This document shows, piece by piece, positions 53,158 to 61,156 of a stretch of 64,000 nucleotides of DNA. The first letter of the stretch is position 1; every line of letters starts with the position of its first letter. The position numbers and the translations under genes are program-made. This DNA is from Saprospiraceae bacterium (lineage in GTDB: Bacteria > Bacteroidota > Bacteroidia > Chitinophagales > Saprospiraceae). The notes under the pieces are model-generated. The model was not told the origin of the DNA. It saw nothing but the letters and a program-made list of their open reading frames with translations, and searched no databases. The stretch lies in contig JABAQQ010000028.1 in the NCBI GenBank assembly GCA_019187225.1, positions 186,001 through 250,000 on the forward strand, written 5' to 3'.

Positions 53158-53355
53158 CATGAGTCGCTCCGAATTTTGTAGCAATACAAATACAACACGT
53201 TTTTCACGATATTGCCTTGAAAAAAGTACTCTGTGCCGTCGTTGTGCGTCCTCGCCAACGACAATTCAAATCTGCTGTTGGCAAGGATGCACAACAGCGG
53301 CACAAAGTGCTCATACATTGTTTTTACATTGTTACAAAATTCGGGATGATTCATG
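53158..53355. repeat. MITE-like imperfect inverted repeat
   Basis: Terminal arms CATGAGTCGCTCCGAATTTT (53158 on) against the complement of AAAATTCGGGATGATTCATG (ending 53355), about 75% identical over 30 bp. Inner arms CTGTGCCGTCGTTGTGCGTC (53231 on) and GATGCACAACAGCGGCACA (about 53287-53305) pair well, and the centre is a short spacer near 53265. Total about 198 bp, no coding capacity. Confidence 0.75.
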
Positions 53356-53403
53356 ACTATGTTAAATTTTTGTATGAGCGGCAGGTTAATGAAAAAGATT
53401 GCT

Positions 53404-53411
53404 TACTTTTG
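53404..53411 (+). promoter_or_regulatory. Candidate -7 element of the metalloprotease gene
   Basis: TACTTTTG, 41 bases upstream of the ATG at 53452. Confidence 0.45.
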
Positions 53412-53451
53412 TAATACCATTTGATTTATTAACTTCCATTTTCTTTGCCCA

Positions 53452-55332
53452 ATGATGCAATCTCTCCTTAGTTCAACCCGTAAATTCTTCTCTCTCTCTC
53501 TCTCTCTCTCTCTTTACTGTAGCACGGTTGCGCTTCACGCCCAGTCAGGGCAGTTCCTGACCGAGATTTCACTTTCACAGGCTAATTTCACTCAGGTGGA
53601 AGACAACCGATGGCAATCATTCGATTCACACCCTTCTACTAAAACTATTCGACTGGTAGAGGTGGGTGATATGCCCGATTTTTCAACGACCGGGCAACTG
53701 AATTTCTCTATGCCGGGCGACACTCAGACTATCCTTGCGCAAGGGTGGTGCGTAAGCGAAAGGTCTAACGGTAACTTCACCTGGTGGGGTAATTTGCTTA
53801 ATAAAACCGGCTATATAGGCATTGCGGAAGACAGCACCGGTAAAGCAGGTTATATCCAGGTAGGCGATCAGATTTACTTTCTGCACCCCTTAAGTGATCG
53901 GTATAACGCCCTGGTTGAAATAGACCGAGATACCTCGCTTGAAACGGATTGTCTTCCATCGCCACAGTTGCCTGTGGATATTACTACGAATCCGACTAAC
54001 TGCGACAGTATCGGAGATTGCAAGGCGGTGGTATCCGTATTGGTGTTACTCACTCCGGAGGCCGAAGAATTTCTTGGTTTCGACTGGTCGCCACTGTATC
54101 TCCAATTAGGGCTTCATTCGATCAATTTCGCTTTGCTGAACAGCGGGGTCACCGGGCGAACGGTCCGGTTTGTCATCGAACCTTATGAATTTGAGTTTAC
54201 TGGCAGTCCGATAATTGAGGATGACTTGGATACACTTTTAAACGATCAAGATGCTTTTAATATCAGAACAGCCAAACATGCTGACTTAATGATATTATTG
54301 ACTGACGATCGCTATCCAAATGTAGCGGGCGCACTCAAATATTTTTCAACCATCAACCCATTTTTCGGAATTGTCACCATTAACAACCTGATGGGGCCGC
54401 GTTTTACATTCGCGCATGAGCTGGGACACGCTTTCTGGCTTAATCATAACCGGACAAGCAATGGAGGCGATGAGAATTATGAGGATGACGACGTGTGCAA
54501 TTTCGGTTGGCGTTTTCCCGACCAGGACAATGCAGAGCAGCGCACTTTGATGGCTGTGCTGTATAAAGAAGACGAACAGCAGGGCGAATCCCGCATTCTC
54601 AACTTTTCCAACCCGGAGGTGGAGTTCAACGGAGCGCCCACCGGCACTTCATTGAACAGAAACGCTCACCACGTCAGCCGTTCCATGTGCGAAGTAGATG
54701 ACTACTATGTAGATGATGAATTGGAAATTGATCTGATCGGCCCTTCTGTCATCTGCGACGAGCCCGTCACTTACACTGCCGATATCGCAAAAGAACCTGC
54801 TACCGGGCAGCCGGGAAGCGGCCCTTTTACCTTTCACTGGTGGAAAGACGATGACCCGGAGTTCAACGTCTTCTCCGGTGGCGATTATGGCGAATACATG
54901 GGCAATGCCCAATCCATACAATTCTATTCGCCTTCCAACCAAATATTCTGGCTATTGGTATTTGTGTGTTCAACCGACGGTGTTTGTGTAAATGACGTGA
55001 TAAAAGTTGAATCCTGCGAGTTCTTCGAAGGCGGCGAAGAAGAAAGTCGGAAAATATACGAAACGCCTAAAGAAAAGCAATCTTTTACTATTTTCCCCAA
55101 TCCTGTTACCGATCACTTGTTTCTTCGGTTTTCATCGCCGGTGAGCGGCCCGTCCGACTACACCCTATCAAATTCAATAGGACAGGTCGTAATAAAAGGT
55201 GCGTTTTCAAGCGATAATGCAGAAGTATTCGACATTGATCTGTCGAAAATTTCGCTTTCTTCCGGATTGTATTATTTGACATTTTGCAACGGGACCTTTT
55301 CAGGGGTTAGAACCTTTTCTGTCAATCGCTAA
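53452..55332 (+). CDS. Secreted zinc metalloprotease with T9SS sorting domain
   Basis: 626 aa. Signal peptide FFSLSLSLSLYCSTVALHAQ. Catalytic zinc site H322ELGHAFWLNH332 (HEXXHxxxxxH, metzincin type) with a plausible Met-turn near RTLMAVLYKED. After it an Ig-like segment (SVICDEPVTYTADIAKE) and the T9SS domain (FTIFPNPVTDHLFLRF ... SSGLYYLTF). Probably a reprolysin-like or M72-like secreted protease. The signal peptide contains (TC)12, prone to slippage. Followed 15 bases later by a small lipoprotein. Confidence 0.9.
   Translation: MMQSLLSSTRKFFSLSLSLSLYCSTVALHAQSGQFLTEISLSQANFTQVEDNRWQSFDSHPSTKTIRLVEVGDMPDFSTTGQLNFSMPGDTQTILAQGWCVSERSNGNFTWWGNLLNKTGYIGIAEDSTGKAGYIQVGDQIYFLHPLSDRYNALVEIDRDTSLETDCLPSPQLPVDITTNPTNCDSIGDCKAVVSVLVLLTPEAEEFLGFDWSPLYLQLGLHSINFALLNSGVTGRTVRFVIEPYEFEFTGSPIIEDDLDTLLNDQDAFNIRTAKHADLMILLTDDRYPNVAGALKYFSTINPFFGIVTINNLMGPRFTFAHELGHAFWLNHNRTSNGGDENYEDDDVCNFGWRFPDQDNAEQRTLMAVLYKEDEQQGESRILNFSNPEVEFNGAPTGTSLNRNAHHVSRSMCEVDDYYVDDELEIDLIGPSVICDEPVTYTADIAKEPATGQPGSGPFTFHWWKDDDPEFNVFSGGDYGEYMGNAQSIQFYSPSNQIFWLLVFVCSTDGVCVNDVIKVESCEFFEGGEEESRKIYETPKEKQSFTIFPNPVTDHLFLRFSSPVSGPSDYTLSNSIGQVVIKGAFSSDNAEVFDIDLSKISLSSGLYYLTFCNGTFSGVRTFSVNR
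53489..53512 (+). repeat. Dinucleotide tract (TC)12 in the signal peptide
   Basis: 24 bases of alternating T and C encode Ser-Leu repeats in the metalloprotease signal. One unit gained or lost shifts the frame and abolishes the enzyme; three units keep it. Confidence 0.95.
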
Positions 55333-55347
55333 ATATTCTCTTGAATT

Positions 55348-55953
55348 ATGAAATACTTTCTTGTTGCGCTCGCCGCTGTATGCCTGATCTTTGGCTGTCA
55401 AAAAGAAAAAATACCAGACCCGCCGCCTCCCCCACCACCGCCTGACACGCCTGTCGTCTATGTTCCTATCTATCAACCCGGAGATACTTCGATGGGTGCA
55501 GGCTATGCAAAGAAGTTAACAGCCAAATGGAATGCTGAAGCCATTTGTGTAATTCAAAGTTTCTTTGACACAAATTATCTTTCAATAATTTTCATAACCT
55601 ATTCAGTAGATGGAGCACAAAGAGAAAGTTTTGGTTTTAGTTTTATTCCAAGATTTGAAGATGGCAAAACATACGGACTAAAAAAAATGACAGGGGGTTC
55701 GTTGATACCAAACTTTGTCAGTCCAACTTACACTACCTGGACTTCCGACGGCGACGTTACTGAAGACAGATATGATCTGGATACGACTGCCACGGATAAT
55801 TTTTTCAGAATACAAACCATAGACCTCGCCAACAACCGTGTGGAAGGTACTTTTACCGCAACTTTTAAGATACGGGAGCCGCGCATCAATCCTGCAAACC
55901 CGAAGACGGTAAAGTTTTCGGAAGGTAAGTTTTGGGCAGTAATACAAGAGTAA
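55348..55953 (+). CDS. Proline-rich small lipoprotein, unknown
   Basis: 201 aa. Lipobox LIFGC followed by QKEKIPDPPPPPPPPDTP, a Pro-rich tether that lifts the body from the membrane. The rest is beta-rich (GFSFIPRFEDGKTYGLKKMT, FFRIQTIDLANNRVEGTFTA, TVKFSEGKFWAVI), close in style to DUF6252-like or lipocalin-like lipoproteins. No specific function. Probably co-transcribed with the protease and could be its anchor or inhibitor; that is a guess. Confidence 0.75.
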   Translation: MKYFLVALAAVCLIFGCQKEKIPDPPPPPPPPDTPVVYVPIYQPGDTSMGAGYAKKLTAKWNAEAICVIQSFFDTNYLSIIFITYSVDGAQRESFGFSFIPRFEDGKTYGLKKMTGGSLIPNFVSPTYTTWTSDGDVTEDRYDLDTTATDNFFRIQTIDLANNRVEGTFTATFKIREPRINPANPKTVKFSEGKFWAVIQE

Positions 55954-55989
55954 TTATCTCAGGTTGCGACCTACACAACGCGGCATCAA

Positions 55990-56077
55990 TGGGAACGCGG
56001 ATGACGCGGATTGGGCAGATTTTCACAGATTTTAATCTGTTCGCAATCCGTTTTCATCCGCATCATCCGCGTTCCCA
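55990..56077. repeat. Palindrome between convergent lipoprotein and Spy-like genes
   Basis: Arms TGGGAACGCGGATGACGCGG plus ATTGGGCAGATTTTCACAGAT (left) and ATCTGTTCGCAATCCG plus TTTTCATCCGCATCATCCGC plus GTTCCCA (right) around a short T-rich loop; imperfect, about 42 bp arms. Unit close to GCGGATT of the 45649 element. Lies between convergent stops, so it could terminate both. Confidence 0.9.
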
Positions 56078-56113
56078 TTGTTATCACGCCGGGCCGGTCA
56101 TAAAAACTTCGCT

Positions 56114-56569
56114 TCAATTCTTCCCCCCCGGATTTCGCCGCTCCTGTCGCCTCTCTCTTAGTTCCTGCAACCGTTTGAGCAGCGATTCGCGGAATTCGCG
56201 CTCGGCTTTGGGCAACTTGGCGATTTTGCGGATGGGCAACACTTTGCGCAGTTTTTGCACGAGGTCTTTTTCCAGGTCGAACTCCTTCTGGCGGACCTCG
56301 AAGTATTTTTTGACGTATTCCTCCACTTCCTGGTCGCTCATGCCGTCGAGGTCGCCTTCGGGTTTGAGTTGTTTTTGCAGGTTTTCCCGGTTGTCGGCGT
56401 ATTCGTTGAATATGGGCCAGAATTTCTCGGCCTCTTCGGAGGAAAGATTCAGCACACGGGTATAGACTTCGGCGCGCAGGGCCCTGACCCTTTCGCCCAG
56501 GTTTTCCTGGCCTTTAGAGAGACCCGGCAACAGTCCGGTCATCAAAACGATAAATATCAGACGCTTCAT
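56114..56569 (-). CDS. Spy/CpxP-like periplasmic helical protein
   Basis: 151 aa. Signal peptide MKRLIFIVLMTGLLPGLSKGQ. All-helical, charged: ALRAEVYTRVLNLSSEEAEK, FWPIFNEYADNRENLQKQL, and a C-terminal RLQELRERRQERRNPGG. Such small periplasmic sensors are regularly third in ECF sigma/anti-sigma operons of Bacteroidota, and probably report on envelope state. Order here on the minus strand: sigma, anti-sigma, this gene. A C7 run sits in the last codons. Confidence 0.75.
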   Translation of the reverse strand: MKRLIFIVLMTGLLPGLSKGQENLGERVRALRAEVYTRVLNLSSEEAEKFWPIFNEYADNRENLQKQLKPEGDLDGMSDQEVEEYVKKYFEVRQKEFDLEKDLVQKLRKVLPIRKIAKLPKAEREFRESLLKRLQELRERRQERRNPGGKN

Positions 56570-56610
56570 AGTACAAACAATTGTCGAGGATTTGAATGTT
56601 TCACGGGGTT

Positions 56611-56690
56611 TCAGATATTGGGATATTGATTCTGAAAATCAAAAATATGATTATAATATCCCACTATCTCGATATCTCAATATCGCACCA
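56611..56690. repeat. Palindromic repeat in the Spy-like leader
   Basis: Left GATATTGGGATATTGAT (56612 on) and right ATATCCC...CGATATCTCAATATCG, unit ATATTGGG / CCCAATAT. Ends 3 bases after the stop region of the anti-sigma gene. C/A-rich on the mRNA next to the ATG. Confidence 0.75.
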
Positions 56691-56693
56691 CGT

Positions 56694-57245
56694 TTACGTT
56701 TTCAGCAGGTTTTCCAGTTCTTCATCACTCATTTCTTTGAGCAGCAATTCGAGTTCCTCGTCCGAAAGGTCGTCGAGCGGATCGGAAGTTTTGGTTTTGG
56801 TTTCGGCGGGCGATGCGGGTTTCGTTTCCGGTTGCGCACGGCTATTGACCGGAACGTCGGCGAGCAGTTCGGCGTCAAAATCGCGGATGTTTTCCAGCAC
56901 ATAGGCTTCTATTTCTTCTTCCGTCAATTCCTGCGCCGTCGCGGCCTGCAGCGCATCAGTTTGCGGCGGCGTGCGGAACAGCCACGTCGCGGCCAGCACT
57001 AAGGTCAGCGCTGCTGCAACTGCCCACGCTACCTGCGACCGGGAAAAGCGGGCAAAAAGCCCGCCGCGCCTGGCTCCCATCACTTGTTTACGGCGCATGG
57101 CCGAAGCATCCACCCGGCCCAGCACCGAATCTTCCAGGGCCCCGAAATAACCTTCGGGCACGCGGAAGCCGTCGTCCTGCCCGCGCAGCTCGCGCAGCAA
57201 AGGCGAAAGGCCTTTCAATTCGTCGTCGAGCGATTCTTTTTTCAT
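56694..57245 (-). CDS. Anti-sigma-like single-span membrane protein
   Basis: 183 aa. N-terminal cytoplasmic part (LSPLLRELRGQDDGFRVPEG YFGALEDSVLGR in two parts) typical of Bacteroidota anti-sigma partners, one membrane span (VAWAVAAALTLVLAATWLF, residues about 85-103), then a periplasmic acidic tail with a repeat: LSDEELELLLKEMSDEELEN. Downstream of the ECF sigma gene by 61 bases. Predicted to hold the sigma factor at the membrane. Confidence 0.75.
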   Translation of the reverse strand: MKKESLDDELKGLSPLLRELRGQDDGFRVPEGYFGALEDSVLGRVDASAMRRKQVMGARRGGLFARFSRSQVAWAVAAALTLVLAATWLFRTPPQTDALQAATAQELTEEEIEAYVLENIRDFDAELLADVPVNSRAQPETKPASPAETKTKTSDPLDDLSDEELELLLKEMSDEELENLLKT

Positions 57246-57253
57246 AATATCAA

Positions 57254-57305
57254 GGTTAGAGGGTTTAGAGGGTTTTTGCCAAACCTTTTAAATCTTCTGA
57301 ACTTT
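57254..57305. repeat. Degenerate tandem repeat upstream of the anti-sigma gene
   Basis: TTAGAGGGT in tandem (57257-57275), followed by GGTTT / AAACC around TTGCC. On the mRNA it reads ACCCTCTAA units next to the ATG. Confidence 0.6.
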
Positions 57306-57306
57306 C

Positions 57307-57873
57307 TCAATCTTCATTAAACGCCGCCTCGATCTTCTTCACCGCGTGGTGGAACGACGCTTTCAGAGCCCCCACCGAAGTATCGAGCATGGCCGACATT
57401 TCCTCGTAGGGCATTTCGTCGTAATAACGCAGGTTGAACACAAGGCGTTGTTTTTCAGGCAATCGGGCAACTTCTTTTTGCAGCCGCACCTGCACGTCAT
57501 CGCCGTCGAACCATTCGTCGGCCTGCAGGCGGTTGGTCAGCAGCACCGTCGCGTCGTCGAGCGAAGCGGCGGCGTGGCGCGCCTTGCTCTGCAGGTGCGT
57601 GATGGCCTCGTTCGTCGCTATCCGATAAAGCCAGGTGTACAATTTCGACTTGCCTTCGAACTGCAAAATACCCCGGTAGATTTTGATGAACGTGTTTTGC
57701 AGCACATCGTCGGCGTCTTCGTGCACCAGCACCAAGCGGCGCACATGCCAGTAGAGCCGTTCTTTGTACTGCTCCATCAGCAAGCGAAACCCGCGTTCGA
57801 ACGTCCGGTCCGAGCGCAGCAGTTCCATGATCTGTTCATCCGACACGGGTTTGTTCGTCGCTGAGGCTTGCAA
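57307..57873 (-). CDS. ECF RNA polymerase sigma factor
   Basis: 188 aa. Region 2: VHEDADDVLQNTFIKIYRGI, YTWLYRIATNEAITHLQ. Region 4: RLPEKQRLVFNLRYYDEMPY followed by EEMSAMLDTSVGALKASFHH, the DNA-recognition helices. It activates its own envelope-stress-like regulon. Promoters it would read are not visible. Starts 68 bases from the MbnH stop. Confidence 0.93.
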   Translation of the reverse strand: MQASATNKPVSDEQIMELLRSDRTFERGFRLLMEQYKERLYWHVRRLVLVHEDADDVLQNTFIKIYRGILQFEGKSKLYTWLYRIATNEAITHLQSKARHAAASLDDATVLLTNRLQADEWFDGDDVQVRLQKEVARLPEKQRLVFNLRYYDEMPYEEMSAMLDTSVGALKASFHHAVKKIEAAFNED

Positions 57874-57941
57874 GTTGTCCTGTTTGTTTTGCTATGACGA
57901 AGATAAGGCGCGATGGTTTAACCGGAAGGCAAAAAACTGCT

Positions 57942-58973
57942 TTATTCGGGCGCCCGGTAAGCGGGATTGTTCAGAAATCCCGGGTCGGTCAGGGCGTTCA
58001 AAAACGCGATCAGATCTGCTTTTTCAGCCGCCGTCAGCCCCAGCGGGCGCACCAGCGGGCTTTTGTTGGGGTGAGCCTTGCCACCGGAATCGTAGTGTTC
58101 CAGCACCGCCTGGAGGGTCGGCAGCGAGCCGTCGTGCATGTAGGGCGCCGTGACGGCCACATTACGCAACGTAGGCGTTTTGAACAGGGCGCGGTCGCTT
58201 TCAAGTCCCGTCAGGCGCATGCGCCCCGAATCGGGATACACTTCGTAAAGACCGTTGTTGGCCGGCTCCTGGTTGGTGAACAAAAATCCTTCGTGGCATT
58301 TCGAGCAACTCAGGCGTTCGCTGTGAAACAGATCGTAGCCGCGACGGGCGGCGGCAGACAGCATTTTTCCCTGAAAAAACCAGCGATCGAACGGCGAATT
58401 GCCACTCAGCATCGTCCGCTCGAAAGCGGCAATGGAACGGGTGATGACGAACGCATCCGGATCTCGGCCATAGGCCTCCTGAGCGGCGGCGACGTAATCC
58501 GGCATGCGGTTCAGGCGTTCGGCTATTTCCAGAATATTGAAATCGAATTCGTTGTGTTCCTGTATCGGCACAAGTATCTGCATTTCTAATGTCGGTACAC
58601 TGGCTTCGCGCAGCAGTTTTTTTTGATAGGCCACATTGGCCAGGGTGGGCGCATTGCGCGTGCCGGGGCGACCTTCTATGCCGAAACTGACGGCAGTACT
58701 GTCGGAAAAAGCCAGGTGCGCGAAATGACAGGAGCCGCAGGAGCGCGTGCTGTCGCGGCTCAGCGCGGGTTCGTAGAACAGCCGCCTGCCCAACTCTACC
58801 CGGCTGCGGGTCAGCTGATTGTCGGAAGGGATGGGTGGAGGCGGGAATCCTGCCGGTATGGCCAGCACGTATTCGCCGGTATCCGGCGGCAGCACAGGCG
58901 CCTGCTCTTCTTTCCGGCAGGACAAAAAGAAAAGCGGGAGCGACAAAACGGATACGGACAAACGGAGATTCAT
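57942..58973 (-). CDS. mbnH: MbnH-like diheme peroxidase lipoprotein
   Basis: 343 aa. Lipobox FLSC then RKEEQ. Two heme c motifs C79GSCH83 (CGSCHFAHLAFSD) and CSKCHEGFLF, with FKTPTLRNVAVTAPYMHDGS. In the MauG/CCP superfamily. Adjacent to and overlapping MbnP by ATGA. In methanotrophs MbnH oxidises a Trp of MbnP to kynurenine so that MbnP binds copper. The pairing supports MbnH rather than simple peroxidase. Confidence 0.85.
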   Translation of the reverse strand: MNLRLSVSVLSLPLFFLSCRKEEQAPVLPPDTGEYVLAIPAGFPPPPIPSDNQLTRSRVELGRRLFYEPALSRDSTRSCGSCHFAHLAFSDSTAVSFGIEGRPGTRNAPTLANVAYQKKLLREASVPTLEMQILVPIQEHNEFDFNILEIAERLNRMPDYVAAAQEAYGRDPDAFVITRSIAAFERTMLSGNSPFDRWFFQGKMLSAAARRGYDLFHSERLSCSKCHEGFLFTNQEPANNGLYEVYPDSGRMRLTGLESDRALFKTPTLRNVAVTAPYMHDGSLPTLQAVLEHYDSGGKAHPNKSPLVRPLGLTAAEKADLIAFLNALTDPGFLNNPAYRAPE

Positions 58974-59971
58974 GGGTCTACTACCATCAATGGCTTTTGC
59001 GCCAGCAATTTTCCATTTTCATAAAAAGCAAACCGGTACAAGCCTTCCGGCAAACCGTCGGTGGCCAAACGGGTGGCGCCCGAAGCCGGCAATCCGCCGA
59101 GGACGCGCACGTGTTGGCCGAAGCAGTTGGTCAGCACCAGTTGGAGCGGCCCGGCAGCAGGAAGGTCGTAGCGAAGCAGTGTTTCGCCGGCGGCGGGATT
59201 GGGCGCGGCAGATACCCGTAGCGAGTTGTTCAGGACTTCGGGAGCGCCCGAAACGTACGACATCGAGAAAAAAGATTCTCCGGCGGCGTTGTTCATCATC
59301 AGTTGGTTGAGGCCGTTGCTTCCGTGGTTGATGTATTCGAGCGCCATCGGAATGTCCTTGAACAGCCTGGCATAGTCGAGGTCGAAGTGCAGGTGGAGCG
59401 TGCCGCCGGCAGCAGTTGCCGTTCCGCTCAGTTCGATGGTTTTGTAGAGCGTATCGCCGAGGTTGTGGAACTGATACACAATTTCCGGCGTGCCGTCGTT
59501 GTTGTTGTCCACTTCACCCTCTACAACCAGGAAGGTGTATCCGGCAGCCCAGCCCCAATGCATCGAAGGATTTTGCGGCGCCAAAGGGTGGTCGGCGGGA
59601 TAAGCGGCCGGGTCGAGGTGGTTGTGGCCGGCGTCCACGCCGAGGCCCAGTTTGACGCCCTGCGCGGCGTTCACCGGCCATTCGCCAAGGTCGTATTCGG
59701 CATCGGAGTTTTCGGCGTTTACCAACAGATATTTGTCGGTAAGCGATACGACGCCACCCCCGGGTTGCAGGATCTCTATTTTGGACAAATAGAACTGGGC
59801 GCGTGTAATGTTCAGCAGTTTGCCGTTCCAGATGTTGAAATGGGTGTTGCCCAGTTCCAGCGTATCGCCGCCCGCTTTATGAGTGAAAGAAAAAACGACG
59901 CGGTTGCTGGTTTGGGCGGGTGCCGCTGCGGCAACAATGCAGAGCGACAAACCAATAAATAAGTGTTTCAT
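58970..59971 (-). CDS. mbnP: MbnP-family copper-binding protein with T9SS sorting domain
   Basis: 333 aa from the ATG at 59971. Signal peptide ending APAQ. MbnP core: FSFTHKAGGDTLELGNTHFN, RAQFYLSKIEI, LGLGVDAGHNHLDPAAYPA, PSMHWGWAAGYTFLVVEGEV. Many His and Trp (NIW, MHWGW), candidates for kynurenine conversion and Cu ligation. C-terminal T9SS domain (AAPNPAAGETLLRYDL, LPEGLYRFAFYENGK), so it should be on the cell surface, not periplasmic as in methanotrophs. Upstream of and overlapping mbnH. Confidence 0.87.
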   Translation of the reverse strand: MKHLFIGLSLCIVAAAAPAQTSNRVVFSFTHKAGGDTLELGNTHFNIWNGKLLNITRAQFYLSKIEILQPGGGVVSLTDKYLLVNAENSDAEYDLGEWPVNAAQGVKLGLGVDAGHNHLDPAAYPADHPLAPQNPSMHWGWAAGYTFLVVEGEVDNNNDGTPEIVYQFHNLGDTLYKTIELSGTATAAGGTLHLHFDLDYARLFKDIPMALEYINHGSNGLNQLMMNNAAGESFFSMSYVSGAPEVLNNSLRVSAAPNPAAGETLLRYDLPAAGPLQLVLTNCFGQHVRVLGGLPASGATRLATDGLPEGLYRFAFYENGKLLAQKPLMVVDP

Positions 59972-60071
59972 TTTCGGCAGTAAATATTGAATAATGGGTG
60001 CCCGGTTAAAGTCCGGCAAACATGGTCACAAAAAAAAGAAATAGGTTTGACTTTAAACGGCCTAAGCAAGC

Positions 60072-60150
60072 GGACATTGGATTTTTGACATTGGACATTT
60101 GACTAAATGATTGGTTTCCAAGGTCTTATAGTCCAACGTCCAATGTCAAA
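60072..60150. repeat. Palindromic repeat upstream of mbnP
   Basis: Left GGACATTGGATTTTTGACAT plus TGGACATTTGACT; right AGTCCAACGTCCAATGTCAA. Unit GGACATT, similar to GGACGTT of the 3279 element. C-rich on the mbnP mRNA side, about 100 bases before the ATG. Confidence 0.8.
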
Positions 60151-60203
60151 CTATTTTGTCCACATACTTAAAATATGGAAACAAGAAAGCCGGGAGAAAA
60201 GGC

Positions 60204-61088
60204 TCAGGTTACCACCATCGGTTTTGTGTGCCGTCCGCCCTCCAATTGTCCTTTTAAATTTTTTCTAAAATCCGAAGGACTGTGCCCGGTCATTTTTTTG
60301 AAAAAACGGCTGAAATGGGCAGGCTCTTCAAAACCCAGGTCGAATGCGATTTCGCCATTTGGACGGTCGGTATATATCAACTGGCGTTTTCCTTCCAGCA
60401 AGATCCGTTCGGAGATGATCAGCAGCGGGCTTTTTTGACCGTACCGGGCAAACAGGTTGCTCAACGTTTTCGGCGACTTGAACATCAATTTGGCGTAGTC
60501 CTGCACCTGGTGCAGTTTTTTGTAATTGTTCTCTACCAACACGTTGAACTGCCGCACTGTATCCAGTTCCGGCTCACTGATGGCGTTGTCCAGGTATTGC
60601 TTTTTCGCCAGGCGGGTGAGTTTTATGACAAGGCGTTTGAGTAAGACCCGCAGCATTTCACCCTGGATATTATCCTGTGTTTTAAATTCTTCCCGAAACA
60701 CTTGTGCCAACAAATCAAATTGCCGGATGTCCGCCGCAATCGGGAAAATTGGCTCGATGCCGCGCCAGCCGTAAAATAACAAGCCGGCGCACGACACCTC
60801 GTGGTCATGGTCAATGATGCAGTAAAACTCGCGGTTGAATTGCCAGACCAACGCATCCGCCGGACGTTCGAGTCGGAATGAATGGCTCACGTTCAGGCTC
60901 AGAAAGGCATTTTCAGGAAAAGTATACGCTACTTCATCAACCGTGATGACCTGTGCAGGTCCCCGGTTCCACACAATAGCGAGCAGTTTTTGCTTCCGCT
61001 CCCCAAAAAAATATCGGGCGAATGAGGGATGATCCATTGTCATCAGAAACTGTCCGCCGACGGATGGTTCGTTGTATTCGAAGTGCAT
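60204..61088 (-). CDS. AraC-family transcriptional regulator
   Basis: 294 aa. N-terminal cupin-like sensor region (residues 1-170), C-terminal two-HTH AraC domain: LDTVRQFNVLVENNYKKLHQ, YAKLMFKSPKTLSNLFARYG and GEIAFDLGFEEPAHFSRFFK plus KMTGHSPSDFRKNL. Effector unknown. It follows the AhpD-like gene by 68 bases on the same strand and probably regulates it. Confidence 0.92.
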   Translation of the reverse strand: MHFEYNEPSVGGQFLMTMDHPSFARYFFGERKQKLLAIVWNRGPAQVITVDEVAYTFPENAFLSLNVSHSFRLERPADALVWQFNREFYCIIDHDHEVSCAGLLFYGWRGIEPIFPIAADIRQFDLLAQVFREEFKTQDNIQGEMLRVLLKRLVIKLTRLAKKQYLDNAISEPELDTVRQFNVLVENNYKKLHQVQDYAKLMFKSPKTLSNLFARYGQKSPLLIISERILLEGKRQLIYTDRPNGEIAFDLGFEEPAHFSRFFKKMTGHSPSDFRKNLKGQLEGGRHTKPMVVT

Positions 61089-61156
61089 ATATTTGGAAAA
61101 ACTAAAAGGGCAAGCGAAGGTTCATTCGCCCGCCCAATGTTTAAATGTTCGATCAT

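Larger units (their letters stand above)
53136..53451. other. Intergenic region holding a MITE-like inverted repeat and a promoter
   Basis: 316 bases. Frames seen here on both strands are products of the inverted repeat (53158-53355). TACTTTTG at 53404-53411 is the -7 candidate for the metalloprotease. Confidence 0.6.

Noticed and set aside
53136-53356. Small frames of 65-72 codons on both strands
   Set aside because: They come from the MITE-like inverted repeat; the translations mirror each other.
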